A DNA stretch of 64,000 nucleotides from Phytophthora quininea (GCA_011947345.1 JAAVTG010000528.1:434001-498000), one strand, 5' to 3'; shown: positions 22,977-34,597, counted from the stretch's first letter. Translations and numbers: made by a program. Notes: generated by a model not told the origin, from the sequence alone.

Positions 22977-24785
22977 TCAACCGAAAAAGCCGAAGCGATC
23001 GGGTGCGAACTTGCTCATGTCGAGCTGTGGTCTTACGCCACTGATTTCGTCTGCCAGTAGGGCACCTGCTCCAAACGACAATGTCCAGCCTTTAGAGCCG
23101 TGACCAGCGTTCACGTACAGATTTCTGATCTTAGTGCGGCCAATCAGCGGAACGTCGTCAGCTGTTACTGGTCGCCAGCAAGTGTGTGTCTGCATTTTAG
23201 CTACATCCAAATATCCGTCGGGGAACATTACCTTGGCTTGTGACAGTAGCCAGTCATATCGCTTCTTCTGGTCGTGAGGTGACGCATCGTTCTTTTTTCT
23301 GACTGACAAAGTCCACGCCACCAGAAATGCGAAGCATTCTCCCCAGAGGCGCAACGAGTGCATTTCCTCCTGCGTAGATGTTGTGGAGCGGCGCACGAAA
23401 TCCATCTGCAACTGGGACAGACAAAACGTATCCTTTAATCGGGTAAATTGCCAGTTTGACGCCTGCTCGTTTGGCCACAGGTGCTGTAGAATTTCCCAAG
23501 GCCAAAACGAACTCATCTCCTTCAATTAGAGACCCTCGTCGAGTTTGCAGTGCAATCACCGACGTTTTGTCTGTAAGAATATGCTGCACCTCCGTTCCGA
23601 AGCGAAACATCACTCCTTGCCTCATACAAAGTCGATACAGTGATTGACACATTTTGTGCACGTCTCCACTGGTCCCAAAAGCCGACAAAATCGCTCCGGA
23701 ATTGTACATTTCTCGTCGTAAACTCGGTTCCAGATTCCGTGCCTGTGAGGCTGTAAGTTCCTGTAAATCCATGCCCAATTCCGATAAATGGTTGTTTCGA
23801 TCCGACTCCAGCGTCACCTCCAGCTCTCCTCGATTCCGGAACACCTCGATAGTGCCCTGTGCTGTTTGGTCCATAATCACCTCGCCCTTTTGGTCTGCGC
23901 CTGCAATTCTCTCAGTTTCAGCATGCTGTAGAATCCTAGTTCTCTGATTGTACGAGAGTGTTCGTTGGACCTGCCTTTCTTGGAGTTGTGCCAGAACTGG
24001 AGCCCCCACTTCCAGAATTTGGTGTCTCTAAACGCCGACATCTCAATCTTCATGGGTTTCTCTCTCAGCGGCCATCTCGCCGCTTCCCGTGTAAGTCGGA
24101 CTGCGACTGTTACATCTGGAGCCGAAGAGGACGCTCCCGGCGCGGCGGGCCCTCCATTGACCGTCACACTCGCGCCATCTGGCGCTGTAGTCGCTGTCAC
24201 TTGACTGCTGTGTCCTTTAGCCACTCCTTTCCTCAGGTTGGCTACATCAGCCCAACTGGCATACAGCGCTGGGTCTAGAAACGCTCCATTGCAGAAGCTC
24301 ACTTGGGTGCCTACGCCTCTCTCTTTCTCCACACACAGCACCTCGTGGCCCTGTCTGGCCAGATAATAGCAGGTCGTCAACCCAATAATGCCTGCGCCGC
24401 AGACGATCACCCGCTTGGTCTGGCGGCGCTGGTTGATGCCCGGAATGGGCTCCATCTTCATGTTCTGCGGCAGCAGCAGGATGCGCATGGGCGGTGGCTT
24501 GCTGTGGTCGATAGGCGGCAGTCGCTCGCCCTCCATAGACGTCACTGGCGGCAGGTTACGGTGCGCTACACTCACCAGGTGGTCTCGCAGATGCGGCGGC
24601 AGCTCCAGCGCCGTTCCGATCTGGTCGCCGACCGAGGAAGCCGACGAGTATCCGGACGAGTCGATGGAGGCCAGTCGGTCCCGCACACGCGCCTTGGAGG
24701 CACCCAGGGGCCGGCGATTGGCTTCGGTCTCCAGGTCCATAACTGGATGCAGCTCGCTCTCCTCCATGGCGCTGTTCGAGCCCAT
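22977..24785 (-). CDS. FAD-dependent D-amino-acid dehydrogenase/glycine-oxidase-like protein
   Basis: The protein belongs to the DAO/DadA family, which oxidises D-amino acids or other small amines using FAD. A 125-residue leader without clear function precedes the Rossmann motif KRVIVCGAGIIGLTTCYYLA, with GAGIIG at 130-135, then VLCVEKERGVGTQVSFCNGA, typical of DadA. The C-terminal part has CWRPVTADDVPLIGRT and NLYVNAGHGSKGWTLSFGAG, the second FAD-contact signature. Two one-base breaks occur: a loss near 23896-23902 and a gain in the T-run 23293-23298. They cancel, and the span is exactly 602 codons plus stop. Three frames each carrying the next part of the family alignment show that it is one gene. 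No mitochondrial signal is obvious. The substrate cannot be read from sequence. Confidence 0.8.
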
Positions 24786-25925
24786 CCGGTAGCGTATCCG
24801 GACAGATAAGGGGTTAGATAAGTAGGAGAAGCGACTGGGGTGGACGCTAGCACGACGCGGGCGCTCTCTCTCCTCTCGGCGCGGCAGACTCCGCTCCGCC
24901 GGCCTGTGTCGACTCCGCTGGGGATTCTGGACTGGTGGCGAATTGGCCGCCCCTTTTCTCCGTCAAGAAAAACGAAGAAAAAAAAGAAGAACTCTGTACT
25001 GCGAAAACTGATCCCGTTTGTATTGATATATGGTGTTTCAATAGAATGTATTAAAAAATGAATAAATGAACTACTTGGTTGCAAAGTTGTTATATCCTTG
25101 AATAGTACATGGATTTGGGCTATTTTGGGTATGTAATCGTAGAGGTCCGGCCTGCACCGGGGCGGCGCTGACGCCAGCTCCGGAATGACACGACGACTGC
25201 ACGACGGCGACACCGACGAGATTCTGGCGCCGCCGCTCCAATACACACGCAGAGCTCTACACGCTGAGTCCCTCGCAGTGGAGCCAGCTGGAGCTGCTAT
25301 CGCCCTCCTCTTCCAGCAGCGCTTTCCGAACTGTTTCCCGATGCGACACCGCGGGTGAATCCTGGCACCGGATCCCTTGGGGCGATCGCCGGCAGCGCGA
25401 GGATTTTTAACAGCGACCTGGCGATGGCTCAGAGTTTCATCTACAGCCCAATCGTGGCGGGTGCTGGTTGGTCGACGACAGTGTTGATCGCGCGGGCCCT
25501 GCTCTGACACGGCATTTGTCGCTTGGAAAACTACACTTTGCAACGCGCGACGCGACGGCAGGAGATGGAGCGGCGATGACGAAGGCTGCCTATCGCCGCG
25601 AGTGGCAATTTTTCGTTGGGCTGTCGTCGAAATGCGCCGACCAGGTGCCTGCCGACGAAAACGGATACCGACGTTGGTATTGCGAGGGGTAACAACTTTG
25701 GATACGGACCTAGTTGAAGTGGTGATTTTCGCTAGCAGCACACCACAGCTGTCTGTTGGTGATCGGCACCGCATTTGCGAGCCGACCAGAATCAACGCGC
25801 GTGAACGTCAACAAATTTTGTTTCACGGCAATGCTGCTGCTACAGTAGTAGCTGCCCAGGTTGAAACTCCACAAAAGTCGTTAATCTTGCCGTCAACGGT
25901 CTGCTTCGTTGAGCTGTTCAGCGCT
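24786..25925. other. Upstream flank of the FAD gene, no gene supported
   Basis: A long minus-strand frame (407 codons, 24572-25795) overlaps the start of the FAD gene in another frame. It is arginine- and serine-rich with no motif and I do not support it. The rest is intergenic. Confidence 0.5.
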
Positions 25926-26133
25926 TCAGGTGGGTCTCTTCGCGATGTAGTTCTCGAACTCGCGGGCGATTCTCCCATGTACACCGGATTTTCGTCCACT
26001 TTTAGGGCCTTCTGGATGTGTTCCGGTTTGAAGTTCGCCTGCCAGAACTTGTAGAATGCGCTGTCACGGTTGTTTCTCGCGTTCATTAGCATGTCGATCA
26101 GCTCCTGAAGCATTCGCTCTTCGTCGTCGTCCG
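25926..26133 (-). pseudogene. 5'-truncated RxLR effector relic (EER to C-terminus)
   Basis: The frame begins at an acidic stretch TDDDEER and continues LQELIDMLMNARNN, AFYKFWQANFKPEHIQKALK and VDENPVYMG, a paralogue of the effector body at 26432-26820 (FYKLWKANW, DVDPNPAYS). One base separates the last 15 codons before the stop at 25926-25928. No RxLR motif or signal peptide lies upstream. It is a decayed neighbour of the duplicated effector. Confidence 0.6.
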
Positions 26134-26344
26134 TGTGTATTTTCCAAACATGGAGGGAATATTTTTTTCTCCATATTGCGAAAAAAGTTGTAGAGGGAAT
26201 TGCAGCTTACGAAACGATACCAACAACTTCGACAATGAAAGTAGATAAAGAGAACAACCAAGGACATATTACGGACTGTAGTAGTTCATTTTCCTGTTCG
26301 TCGCTTCTGTAAAGCCACCAACATTTTATTAGAAACGAAAAAGA

Positions 26345-27241
26345 GAAAATGAGACTGCATTCAAGGCTGCAATGTGGAAGCATCAACTCTAAAAGGTGTA
26401 CTCTTAGAACTCTTCAGCTTTTCCATCTACACTACGTCGCATGGCCCTGCATTTTCTCAAGGTAGCTCTCGAACGCGTGGACAATCCTCGAGTAGGCTGG
26501 ATTGGGGTCCACATCCAGTTCCGTATGAACATCTCTCGCCGTCCAGTTTGCTTTCCACAGCTTGTAGAAGTCATGGTCGCGAGCAGAGCCAGACTTCATC
26601 AGACGGTTGATGAGGTCTGTGAGGTTCCGTTCTTCGTCGTCAGCGTCGTCAACGTTCTTAACCTTGTAACTACGCAGGAAGCGCTTGGTTTCACGATCGT
26701 TTTGGGCGCTATTGATGGACTGAACTTGATTTGATGCCTCCAACATCGGGGCATCAGTTGTCGTGGAGAGAGCGTCGCTCATTTGGACGAAAATGGCCGC
26801 AGGACGGAAGAAACGTGCATGGTTGGAACTGGGGCGATTGGAAGGTCGAGAGTAAATTGCAGAACGACAACGCAGCTTTCGAAGCAATGGTGGTTGATAC
26901 AGCAGATCCTAAAGCTAGCGCGACAGCATGATGATTTACGTAGAAGGTAAAAGAGAACGAGCACTAGTCAGTTTAACCAGACATTTATTCCAGTGAATTG
27001 TGTCTACAAGCAATGCCAGTCATCGCGCCGATGTTTAGAGCATGGAGTTGCTACCTTCAACCTTGTGATATAGCACACTTGAAGAAGTGAATTGCTTATA
27101 TGTTAATCCACCAGTGCTCCCTCGGGCGATCTCCATCCCCGAAGGACATTCTCCTAGAACGGCTGCAGAGCATTTAGATCCTGCGAGTTTGGCTCAACTC
27201 GCGAATGAATTCGTGATTAGATAGGTTATCTAGGCTACATC
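26345..27241 (-). repeat. Duplicated block A, copy 1 (carries an effector)
   Basis: The block matches the reverse complement of 49273-50169; coordinates of paired points sum to 76514 throughout, so there are almost no indels, and only a few substitutions are visible near the effector's 3' flank. It ends sharply at 27241, where block B begins. In the second locus the same sequence breaks off at the equivalent base. Confidence 0.9.
26432..26820 (-). CDS. RxLR-EER effector, copy 1
   Basis: This is a candidate secreted effector with an RFLR motif followed 14 residues later by DDEER, and a C-terminal segment with FYKLWKANW and AFESYLEKM that suits a single WY-like unit. The ATG at 26820 reads a short leader out of frame with the body; one base within the TTT just after the start separates them. 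An in-frame ATG (MSDALST) lies about 13 codons downstream but would give no signal peptide. The copy at 49694-50082 has the same break, so this one may be genuine and older than the duplication. In that case both copies may be silent. Confidence 0.65.
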
Positions 27242-27242
27242 T

Positions 27243-28587
27243 GATGCAGCTGAAGAGCGACCTCGAAGCTGTAGAACGCGCCGTGCAAGCACGAACCCGT
27301 CGTCGCCTTGCTGGCAAGTCTTTGGCTTTCTGACTCAGGCATCGGACAATATCCATTGTATATGGATTGTTGTCGAGACGCTCGACACAATCAATATTGG
27401 AACAATGTCAATTTCTTGGGAAAACAATTGCTGTGACATCCGTCACGCTCCACAACGATTGCACGCTGCCACGTGCCTTGCCATGGGTTTGACAATGGCA
27501 CGTGGCTCGACCACTATTAGTCCGAAGCGCGTGTGTGCTCTGTATTTGCTGCTGCTCCAGGCAGCACTTGCATTCTTCTGCTTTTCGTTTAAGCTCAATT
27601 CATTCACTCTTCAATTCTCTGTCTACTGCTCACCGGATATTACAATTGCAATGCATCGATCTAATTGTGTATCTTCTCGTTGAAGTGTCTGTGCGGTCTT
27701 GTTCGACGAGTTGGCAGAGGCATAAATAACCACGTCTGCGGTCTCGAGGTACGAGGAAGTGGGAGAGCACGAGCGAGGTTTTTGCTGGACGACGGCGCGC
27801 TCCAGCTCACACTTTTGAACCCCCACAACTGCCCCGCATCGAACCCCTCCACTAACCACGTTGCTATCGTAAGCAGCCTCGTCTCGAATCACTCGCGCAA
27901 GCCTGTTCCACCAACGATGTCGATCAGCTCGGCGTTTGCTCCCCAAGCCTCCAGAAGAAACCAGCACTATCCATCGGCTTTTGCGCTCCACAGAAGAGGA
28001 ATCGATTAATTCTGGTAGCGCTTGTGTCTCCTCAGAGCCCAGCATCAAGCGCAACACAGAAAATCTAAATCGACCCGCCCAGGCATTTCAAAGAAGAAGG
28101 GCACCAAAGCCTCTAGTGTTCGTTCACCAAGGTCTGCAAGTCCGAGTGGTGTACGGCGAAACGAGGCAGAAGTCGCACCTACCATCAGACGCCGCAGATC
28201 ACCTGGGGAAGTCAAAGCGTCTATCGAAGAGAGATCCAAGTCCAGAGAGGAAGACCGCTCAAAGTACATTGATTTGTCTTGGCTTCCTGCTACCTCCGTC
28301 GAATTGGAACGACTGTTCTCGGCAGTGAAGTGCATGCTTGGAGGATAAAATATGCGGAAGCGAATGAGTGCGAAGACGCTCGAGTCAATCCTCTCCTTGA
28401 GGATTAAGTAGGCAGAGAGGGTAGCATGAGAAAATAGCGAAGTAGAGGCTGAAGAGTACGATTAGCTACGAGTAGAAGTTGCTAGCTGTCATTGCGATCC
28501 TGGCAATATCGGACGAGGTCGCCACAATCAATATTGTGGCGAACAAATTTTGCAATGTAACAATGCCAATGTTTTTTTCGATCCCTG
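27243..28587 (+). repeat. Duplicated block B, copy 1 (hAT-related)
   Basis: The block matches the reverse complement of 50701-52045 (paired coordinates sum to 79288) without length change over 1,345 bp. It holds a hAT transposase fragment at 28022-28348 and short palindromes near both ends (TGTCGAG-ACG-CTCGACA at 27371-27387 and GCCACAAT-CAAT-ATTGTGGC at 28521-28540). The word CACAATCAATATTG occurs near both ends. It may be a deleted hAT element or a composite. Confidence 0.85.
28022..28348 (+). pseudogene. hAT transposase C-terminal fragment
   Basis: The frame ends SKYIDLSWLPATSVELERLF followed by SAVKCMLGG, matching the hAT family dimerisation region (hydrophobic, W-L, A-T-S, E-R-x-F-S). 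The upstream part is basic and shows no DDE or BED domain. No ATG is suitable. It is a fragment copied at 50940-51266 in inverted orientation. Confidence 0.6.
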
Positions 28588-28590
28588 GTT

Positions 28591-28875
28591 GGAAATTGCT
28601 CTTATTTCCGGGATCAAACGATTTCAGGAGATCATGGAGATCGCAATGGAACATAATATTGCTGCTTTGGCAAGTCCACACAGCGATTGTATTCCATGCT
28701 ATCTGGCTTCTCCGAAACGATATTTATCTTCCAAAACATTCAAGTAAACGCTCCAAATATCAATAGAGTGAAAAACTCGTTCAAGACCCACTGCCAATTC
28801 ATGTATGACCACTCAAAAGACATCCGGATACACAAGTCGGAAATTTGTTCATGCCTTGCACAGGTTGAAATTTAA
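28591..28875 (+). pseudogene. LINE 3' fragment, inverted copy
   Basis: The segment is the reverse complement of 4112-4396, with LFPGSNDFRRSWRSQWNI and HTAIVFHAIWLLRND, the same LINE tail. The few differences include N-I for N-M in the tryptophan-rich block. It begins directly at the end of block B, so block B's boundary may have been created by insertion into this LINE. Confidence 0.7.
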
Positions 28876-29028
28876 CGAGCCTGCTGCACACGATGTACGA
28901 TTATCGGAAAACAACCGCGTCTGGATTCCACGCGAACGAGCCGCCTGCCGACCTCGATGTGATTCCTTATAGTTTAGCCACTTACGAGAAATCCACATAA
29001 CTAGATAATCAATTCCTTTTCTGTCTAT

Positions 29029-29580
29029 CTGTTATTGCTAACAAATCGACTCCTGAGATCGCTAGAGGCTGTGCCTTATACAATTTGGTATGTCTTCTTG
29101 TCGTGTCTTGAGACCTTGAAACATATTTGCTCTGTGAGCGCTTGTGGTGCTGTAACTTCATATACACCAATTCTCCCATGCGGTAGTGTTAGATACTTCA
29201 TGTACACGCGGAGGGTTCACCAGGCCTACGCGCGTCGGTGGAAGACCCCTAGGGATATCTTGAGAACTCGACGGGGCCACCAGGTCCGCCGTGCCTTTGG
29301 TAGGTTAAACTTTGACACACGTGAGGGCTACCGGTCCCCCCGAGTGCTGGCAGTTCTTGATCTTGAACGCGAAGGGTCCGCCAAGTCCAGCGCGCCTTGG
29401 TGGTTAAACTTTGAACACACAGGGGTTATCAAGCCCCTGCATGCTGTAGTGAGGGGTTGAGTTCTTGTGGACTATCTCCCAGCACGCCATCGCTTCGTAC
29501 TAGACGCCAGGAACTCCTTCTCCTCCCATACTCGGCCCCACGCGGGGGACTTCGCGTCCGAGAAGGGGATCCTCCGAAGA
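29029..29580 (+). repeat. Duplicated repeat block, copy 2 (unsplit, empty LINE site)
   Basis: This is the reverse complement of 3488-3955 joined directly to that of 2393-2479. The 17-bp target word occurs once, at 29500-29516. It therefore shows the state before the LINE at 2480-3471 was inserted. Confidence 0.85.
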
Positions 29581-29589
29581 GGCGCTGAA

Positions 29590-29777
29590 GAAGATCTTGG
29601 ATCCGATTGTGCCCGAAGGCCGTAGATTGCGAAGTGAATTGTGCATTGCCAGAGTCCCAGGCAACTTTAGGCCGACAGAATAGTCTCACTAATTTCCAAG
29701 TGTGGCTAGTTTACAGGCCCGCCATGCACCAGTTGAATTTGCACTACAAAGAGAAAGAATACCCAGCGAAGAGCTGT
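29590..29777 (+). pseudogene. LINE fragment, left part, interrupted by the Ngaro element
   Basis: The frame ends HQLNLHYKEKEYPAKSCF and continues after the 5.8-kb insertion as HETVKHIFWDCARAQEIWQQ at 35628, a zf-RVT-like sequence. The two halves are one LINE open frame, split at a TTT. Confidence 0.65.
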
Positions 29778-29864
29778 TTTCCTTCAACCCGTCGTAATGC
29801 AGCGTGGGGTGCAAATCGCGATCATTTATTTACCCGACCACTTGAGCACTAGTGCTCATGTTGC
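29778..29864 (-). repeat. Ngaro split repeat B2
   Basis: These 87 bp are identical to 30096-30182, as far as I can compare. An 18-bp spacer (29865-29882) separates it from A2. Confidence 0.9.
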
Positions 29865-29882
29865 GGGTGTGGAGTGGTGGGT

Positions 29883-30098
29883 AGCTTTAGCGAACAAAAC
29901 TCGGAATGAGCGAAACTACTCTAAACTAAACGGTGCGTTCGAGCACGGTGAAGCGAAAGTAACTACTGGTTGAGAGCTAGCTGTGGTTTTGGTTGGTTCT
30001 GGCGCGCAGCGATGGCAAGTGTTGATTTGCCACCAACGTTACCATTACTAGCGTTCCGAAAACCCTTTCTTCGCCAACTTGCCGATAGAAGATCATTT
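29883..30098 (-). repeat. Ngaro split repeat A2
   Basis: These 216 bp match 35412-35627 and end in GATCATTT. The following base starts B1. Confidence 0.9.
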
Positions 30099-30182
30099 CC
30101 TTCAACCCGTCGTAATGCAGCGTGGGGTGCAAATCGCGATCATTTATTTACCCGACCACTTGAGCACTAGTGCTCATGTTGC
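30096..30182 (-). repeat. Ngaro split repeat B1
   Basis: This is the second copy of the 87-bp repeat. It contains the stop codon of the recombinase gene, which ends at 30167. Confidence 0.9.
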
Positions 30183-31261
30183 CCCATGAAATGGTCGGGT
30201 AGATGATGGTTGATTGCGAGTGCATTCCCCATGCGTTTGGCCAATTGAAGTCGATGAGCAGGAGCCTGTCGGAGGTAGGCTTGATACGCATCGGAGGCCC
30301 ATCTGCCGTGCATACATATAGTATCTGCGTCGAATCCAGCGGAATGCATCGCCGTAGCTCCTCCAGTGCGCAGCGAGTGTGTAGATATTCCACTCGGCTC
30401 TTCACCGCATTGTGTAGCTGCACTTCGAAGTACTCGTGTCATCGTTTCTGACGACAAGGCTCTTCCTTGGCTTGTTGAGCAGAGCGGGTGATCTGGTGGC
30501 AGTCGTAGCACTTGCGCGTTGCGCTTCAATAGAAGTGCTGCGAATACCGGACAGACGGGCGCTTGATCACTTTTGAGTAGGACGCGTTTTGATGATTGCC
30601 CAACTTGGTCTGTTTTGCTTCCTCGAAGTGTGATCTCGACGGATGACGCTGCGTTGAAGCTGCTTGTAGGAACTCCAGTGCTGTCGAGTACTGCAACGTC
30701 TTTGACTTGAAGACAGTAGCCGTGGAATTGTCCTCGAGATGCTAAATACTCCGCCCCTCTCAAACAAAAGAAGAAGCCCAACACCGCAGCCCCACAAATG
30801 ACGCGGTGCTGGGCGACTGAGAAATTTGCTGCTGATGCGATGGCTTGGAGCATGGGAATGGTGACGGCGGCTCGTTGACGTCGGGGTGGGCTGAGGCGTC
30901 GGATTCCTCGTAAGACCAGCTCGTGCTGAGGCTGGATAAGTGGTCGGAAGCCGGCGCAGGCTTGATGACACCATCGGACATGGCTGATCTTGGCCCGTAC
31001 GGTCTCGAAACGGTTCGGGGCCATGTTGTTCGGCGTGTTCCAGCTTTCAACTGCGAAAATAATGAGGAGTAGGGATTGTTGAGCTGGGTCGTGGGCCGGG
31101 AGCCAGCAGGAAATTCCTCGCCTGTTGCAGAACTGGCACCACTGCTTCCACGTGTGGAGGTATCGCTTGCGGGAAGTGTCTGAGAGAGAGTTCCACTGCA
31201 GGTATACGAGTTGGGCTTGTAGATCTTTCGGTACTTGATCGGGATGTCCTGGGAACACCAT
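30167..31261 (-). CDS. Tyrosine recombinase of the Ngaro element
   Basis: The enzyme cuts and joins DNA to integrate the circular copy of the element. It has an unbroken frame of 364 residues from the ATG at 31261. Catalytic signatures are the first arginine in FFFCLRGAEYL (R168), the H-x-x-R box HSLRTGG (H295, R298), then HGRWASDAYQAYLR with the second histidine/tryptophan site at 318-321 and the nucleophilic tyrosine at 326 or 329. The N-terminal SAM-like region (residues 20-110) looks normal. It overlaps the end of the RNase H frame on the same strand, as is usual in DIRS-order elements. Confidence 0.9.
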   Translation of the reverse strand: MVFPGHPDQVPKDLQAQLVYLQWNSLSDTSRKRYLHTWKQWCQFCNRRGISCWLPAHDPAQQSLLLIIFAVESWNTPNNMAPNRFETVRAKISHVRWCHQACAGFRPLIQPQHELVLRGIRRLSPPRRQRAAVTIPMLQAIASAANFSVAQHRVICGAAVLGFFFCLRGAEYLASRGQFHGYCLQVKDVAVLDSTGVPTSSFNAASSVEITLRGSKTDQVGQSSKRVLLKSDQAPVCPVFAALLLKRNAQVLRLPPDHPLCSTSQGRALSSETMTRVLRSAATQCGEEPSGISTHSLRTGGATAMHSAGFDADTICMHGRWASDAYQAYLRQAPAHRLQLAKRMGNALAINHHLPDHFMGQHEH

Positions 31262-33152
31262 GAACGCACACAGTTAGTCCAGGTTTGTAGCATGTGTCCG
31301 GTCCACGCTCTCGAGCCCAAATCCGCCAGGTAGTTCGAGGAACCTTGCAGGTGCTTGGTCGATACATGCAACCCAAACTGGAGTTCAGCGCACGCCAGCA
31401 CGCGATTGAGTTCTTGACCACTAGGATTGCAAGAATGCTGGTTACCCAACCATGCCACCGCAGATTTGTTGTCGATCCAGCATCGAATATGAACCGGTTG
31501 ATTGCTCTCCCGTACATGCGTTGACCATCGAGGACCCCATATAAGAATCGCAAGAACCGCGCTCAGCGCCTCGCGTACGTTGATGCTGAAGCGCGCTGAT
31601 TCGTCGGTCGTCGTGGACTGGATTGCATGAAGCTCTTCTGCGTCGAAGTGTAGTCTAAAATATTCGCGAGCTGCAGGGTAGAGAACGCAAAGCCCTTCAT
31701 CACAAGCGTCCATGAAGAGGTGCACGGTAGGCTTCAGGGTGTCAGCCACGATGCTTGTTGATACTTTGTTCGCCGCACCATTTTGCAAGAGGCATTCAAC
31801 CCAGCGGAGATCCTGGACAACATCGGCAGTCAGACGAATGCGCTGGAAACGACGGGTGAGATGCCATGCCTGGTGTAAGCGCTGGATGAACGCCCGCGCC
31901 GCTCGACAGCACAGACACATGTATCGCAATGAGCCAAGCAATTTTTCCAGTAGATGACGAGATACCAGGTCCGTTTCAAGAGCCTCTGCAATTCGAGATA
32001 GGGCTTTTGCACTTTGTCAGGTGGCATCGAGACCGTTCGTTCTTGAGTATCCCATGATAATCCAAGAACGTCGAGCTTGGTCGACCACGACGAGAACTTC
32101 TTTTCGTTGATGGCGTTTGGCCCAAGAACAGCGAGCATACTGAGTCGAAGGGCAGCTTCTGCCAGCACGAGACGATTTCCTTTGTCCACCTCCAGAAGAA
32201 TATGATCGTCTACCCACACGAAAGAGAAGAACGGCTCCTGGTCTGGGTCAGAAGGATCCAGGGAGTGTGGGCTCTCCCGGGCCACTAGAAATGACATGCC
32301 TTCCCCGAATACTCCGTAGAATGAGGGCGAACCAGTCCAACCGAAAGGGAGGGCCAGATCAATTACAGCAAGATCACGCGTTGAGCCAGCAAAGTGAGCA
32401 GCAAGGCTGGCTGCAACGGCAATGAGCCGGAAGGCGGTCTTCACATCCCCTTTGAGTAGATTAATCTTCAGCGTCGGGTGCCGCTCCGCAAGCTCTTCAA
32501 TCCTACGGGCGATGCGCCGCACGGACTCGTAGTTGAGATCAGGCAACTCGGATTGTGCCGAGCACTTGTTGATCGATGAGTCTTCTGGGTACGATAAATC
32601 GTGAATTAGTCGAGCGGATTCTGTCGGGTTGACGTCCTTCTTCGGAACGCAGCCAAAAGGGCTAAAACGAAGAGCTGACCACCGAAGGGCAACAGGGAGG
32701 TCAAGCACGAGATACGTTCCTTGGGCCTGCCCGTCTCCAATACTGCGTAAGACTGCACGATTGAATTCTCGAGCACTGGCGTGATTGCGAGCGGGCTCAG
32801 TGTCGGGGGATCGTGGACTTGTGAAGGTGTGGGAGACACCAAAGGTGGCTACAGTAACGGCACGCTGACGGTGGCGATATCCATGAAGGAGTATGTCGAG
32901 CCACATGGGGTCCATGGCCTTGTTTGGCCGCTGATCTTCAGGAGACTCGTTTCGCCATAGACGGATTGTTTCCGTCAGGGTCAACTGCAGCTTTTCCACT
33001 AGGCGAGACAAACTGGACGATATTGTGCGGTCGAGTAGGCCGGACGAATCGGGCGACGTAATTGCATCAGGGATGCTCTTCGGAAACGGAATGGAAGCGG
33101 AGCGAAAGGCCTCACGAAGCCGATTGCAGCGGAGGAGCTGGTGCTCGTGCAA
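30760..33152 (-). CDS. Ngaro reverse transcriptase-RNase H
   Basis: The reverse transcriptase shows RFSPFGCVPKK, LIHDLSYPED, LPFGWTGSPSFYGVFG and the catalytic FVWVDDHILL, a V-D-D version of the Y-x-D-D box. RNase H follows in a second frame with HLFMDACDEG, INVREALSAV, CWIDNKSAVAWL and NYLADLGSRAW. One base is missing at about 31984-31987, between the two domains. No ATG is near 33152, so the true start is upstream, possibly fused to the preceding frame. The recognisable RNase H ends near 31300; the remaining open frame to 30760 lies over the recombinase gene and may not be used. Confidence 0.8.
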
Positions 33153-33331
33153 TCGAATCCGTAGGACGCTGAGAACGGCAGATACGGTGCCTGGAGTGAC
33201 CCGAAACTTCGGCTCACGCGGTCGCAGGCGGATCGGTTGGGCTGGTTGCGGTCGTACTCGAACTCCTGTGAGTAGTACCGGTGACGTTTTGACTTGACGA
33301 GACGACGTAGAGACATGCAGAGAAGAAGCTG

Positions 33332-34597
33332 CTAGTTTCGAGGTGGTGACACCAGCACGGTCACCTGGAAACGGATAGCTTCATTGTCGAAGCTCGGCCC
33401 GGAGCCCTCCGAGATGCTGGGTGATATGGTCTCGAACGACGGTAGGTAACTCTGTCGGTAGGAAATGGGTGTGGTTTGGGAACGCATACCGTTCCTCACT
33501 TTTGAGACGCAGCCACCTGCGGATAAGTACTTCATGCAAACGGTTTGGCGACCCTTTCGTGGAAGCGCCTCAATCACTTCATCCGGAGTCCTTCTGCCAT
33601 TCCGGTGGGAGTCGTGGCGTCGAGGACCCTCGTGCCTGCCGTGGTTGATAGGCTTGCCTTGGCGAGTCGCTGGATTCAGCAGAGCGGCGACTCGTTCGGA
33701 CTGGATAATGTACAACGCGCTCTGAAGGTCCGAGTCTTTGAGAGAAAGGCGGTCACGAAGCTTCGTACGGGTAGCGGATCCATAGCCGGCATCAACTTCC
33801 GTCGCTGCTCGGTAGTCTTCCAGGACGCGGTCCAGCCAGAACGCAATGGTCCCAACATCTTGGGAGCTCCATTGACAGTATCCACGAAGTTCCTCCATAA
33901 ATTCGCGCGCACCACTGATGAGACGGCATGTGTGCGTGTCGAAGAATTCCTCCACGAACAAATGCAAGACGGTGAGGGCGTTGGCAACGTCGTCGATCGT
34001 CTCTGCTTTTCCGGCCTTCGGCATCGCCACCGAGGTAGAGAAGTTATTCAAGTTGACCGACCCATCCGCATACCAAGCGCGCCTTGCCGCAAAATCGAAG
34101 CGCTTGAAGTGCAGGACAGACAGACCACGTGCTCCAAATTGAAAATCGAATACGCGAGTGATAATAGCGGGGTGCGGTTGGAACTTGGTGGACCTAGACG
34201 ATATCATCAAGTCAACTAACGCAGATGGTTCCTTACCTGCATACTCCGGTGCGGTGAGCATATCGTGAATCAGTAGCTGGGTCGTCGTTGGAGCAAATGC
34301 ATGCTTCGATGGTCGGTTTCCAGAGCCAGGAAGCGACAGCAGTTCCGATGGCGCGTGCAGTCGCTGACGTTGAGCAGGTCTTGAATCCTCTAACGGAGCT
34401 GGGCGCTTTGAAGATGTGGACTGGCAAAAGTTCAGGTAGAAACGAACCAAGCGGGGATCATCGGCAATCGCCGCGAGAATTTCACCGTGATTGTCCAGCG
34501 ATGCACTCTGATTGATGTTGGCCATCGCGGCCGCCGGGTTGGAACTCGATTGGCCTGGTACCTCCCCAATTTCAGATGCGTCGATAGCATTCAACAT
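33332..34597 (-). CDS. Ngaro Gag-like protein
   Basis: This is a 421-residue frame from the ATG at 34597. It is the second frame of the element and lies in the place of gag. The middle (FDFQFGARGLSVLHFKRFDF) and the C-terminal CMKYLSAGGC cysteine pair, which looks like the first half of a zinc knuckle, suit a nucleic-acid-binding capsid-type protein. The family is not recognised with certainty. A second cysteine/histidine pair may be lost by a frame change near the end. Confidence 0.5.
   Translation of the reverse strand: MLNAIDASEIGEVPGQSSSNPAAAMANINQSASLDNHGEILAAIADDPRLVRFYLNFCQSTSSKRPAPLEDSRPAQRQRLHAPSELLSLPGSGNRPSKHAFAPTTTQLLIHDMLTAPEYAGKEPSALVDLMISSRSTKFQPHPAIITRVFDFQFGARGLSVLHFKRFDFAARRAWYADGSVNLNNFSTSVAMPKAGKAETIDDVANALTVLHLFVEEFFDTHTCRLISGAREFMEELRGYCQWSSQDVGTIAFWLDRVLEDYRAATEVDAGYGSATRTKLRDRLSLKDSDLQSALYIIQSERVAALLNPATRQGKPINHGRHEGPRRHDSHRNGRRTPDEVIEALPRKGRQTVCMKYLSAGGCVSKVRNGMRSQTTPISYRQSYLPSFETISPSISEGSGPSFDNEAIRFQVTVLVSPPRN

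Noticed and set aside
24572..25795. Long min-strand open frame of 407 codons upstream of the FAD enzyme
   Set aside because: It overlaps the start of the FAD gene in another frame, is rich in arginine and serine, and has no motif; long frames are expected by chance in this GC-rich stretch.
27936..28328. 130-codon plus-strand frame in block B
   Set aside because: It overlaps the hAT fragment in another frame and shows no domain.
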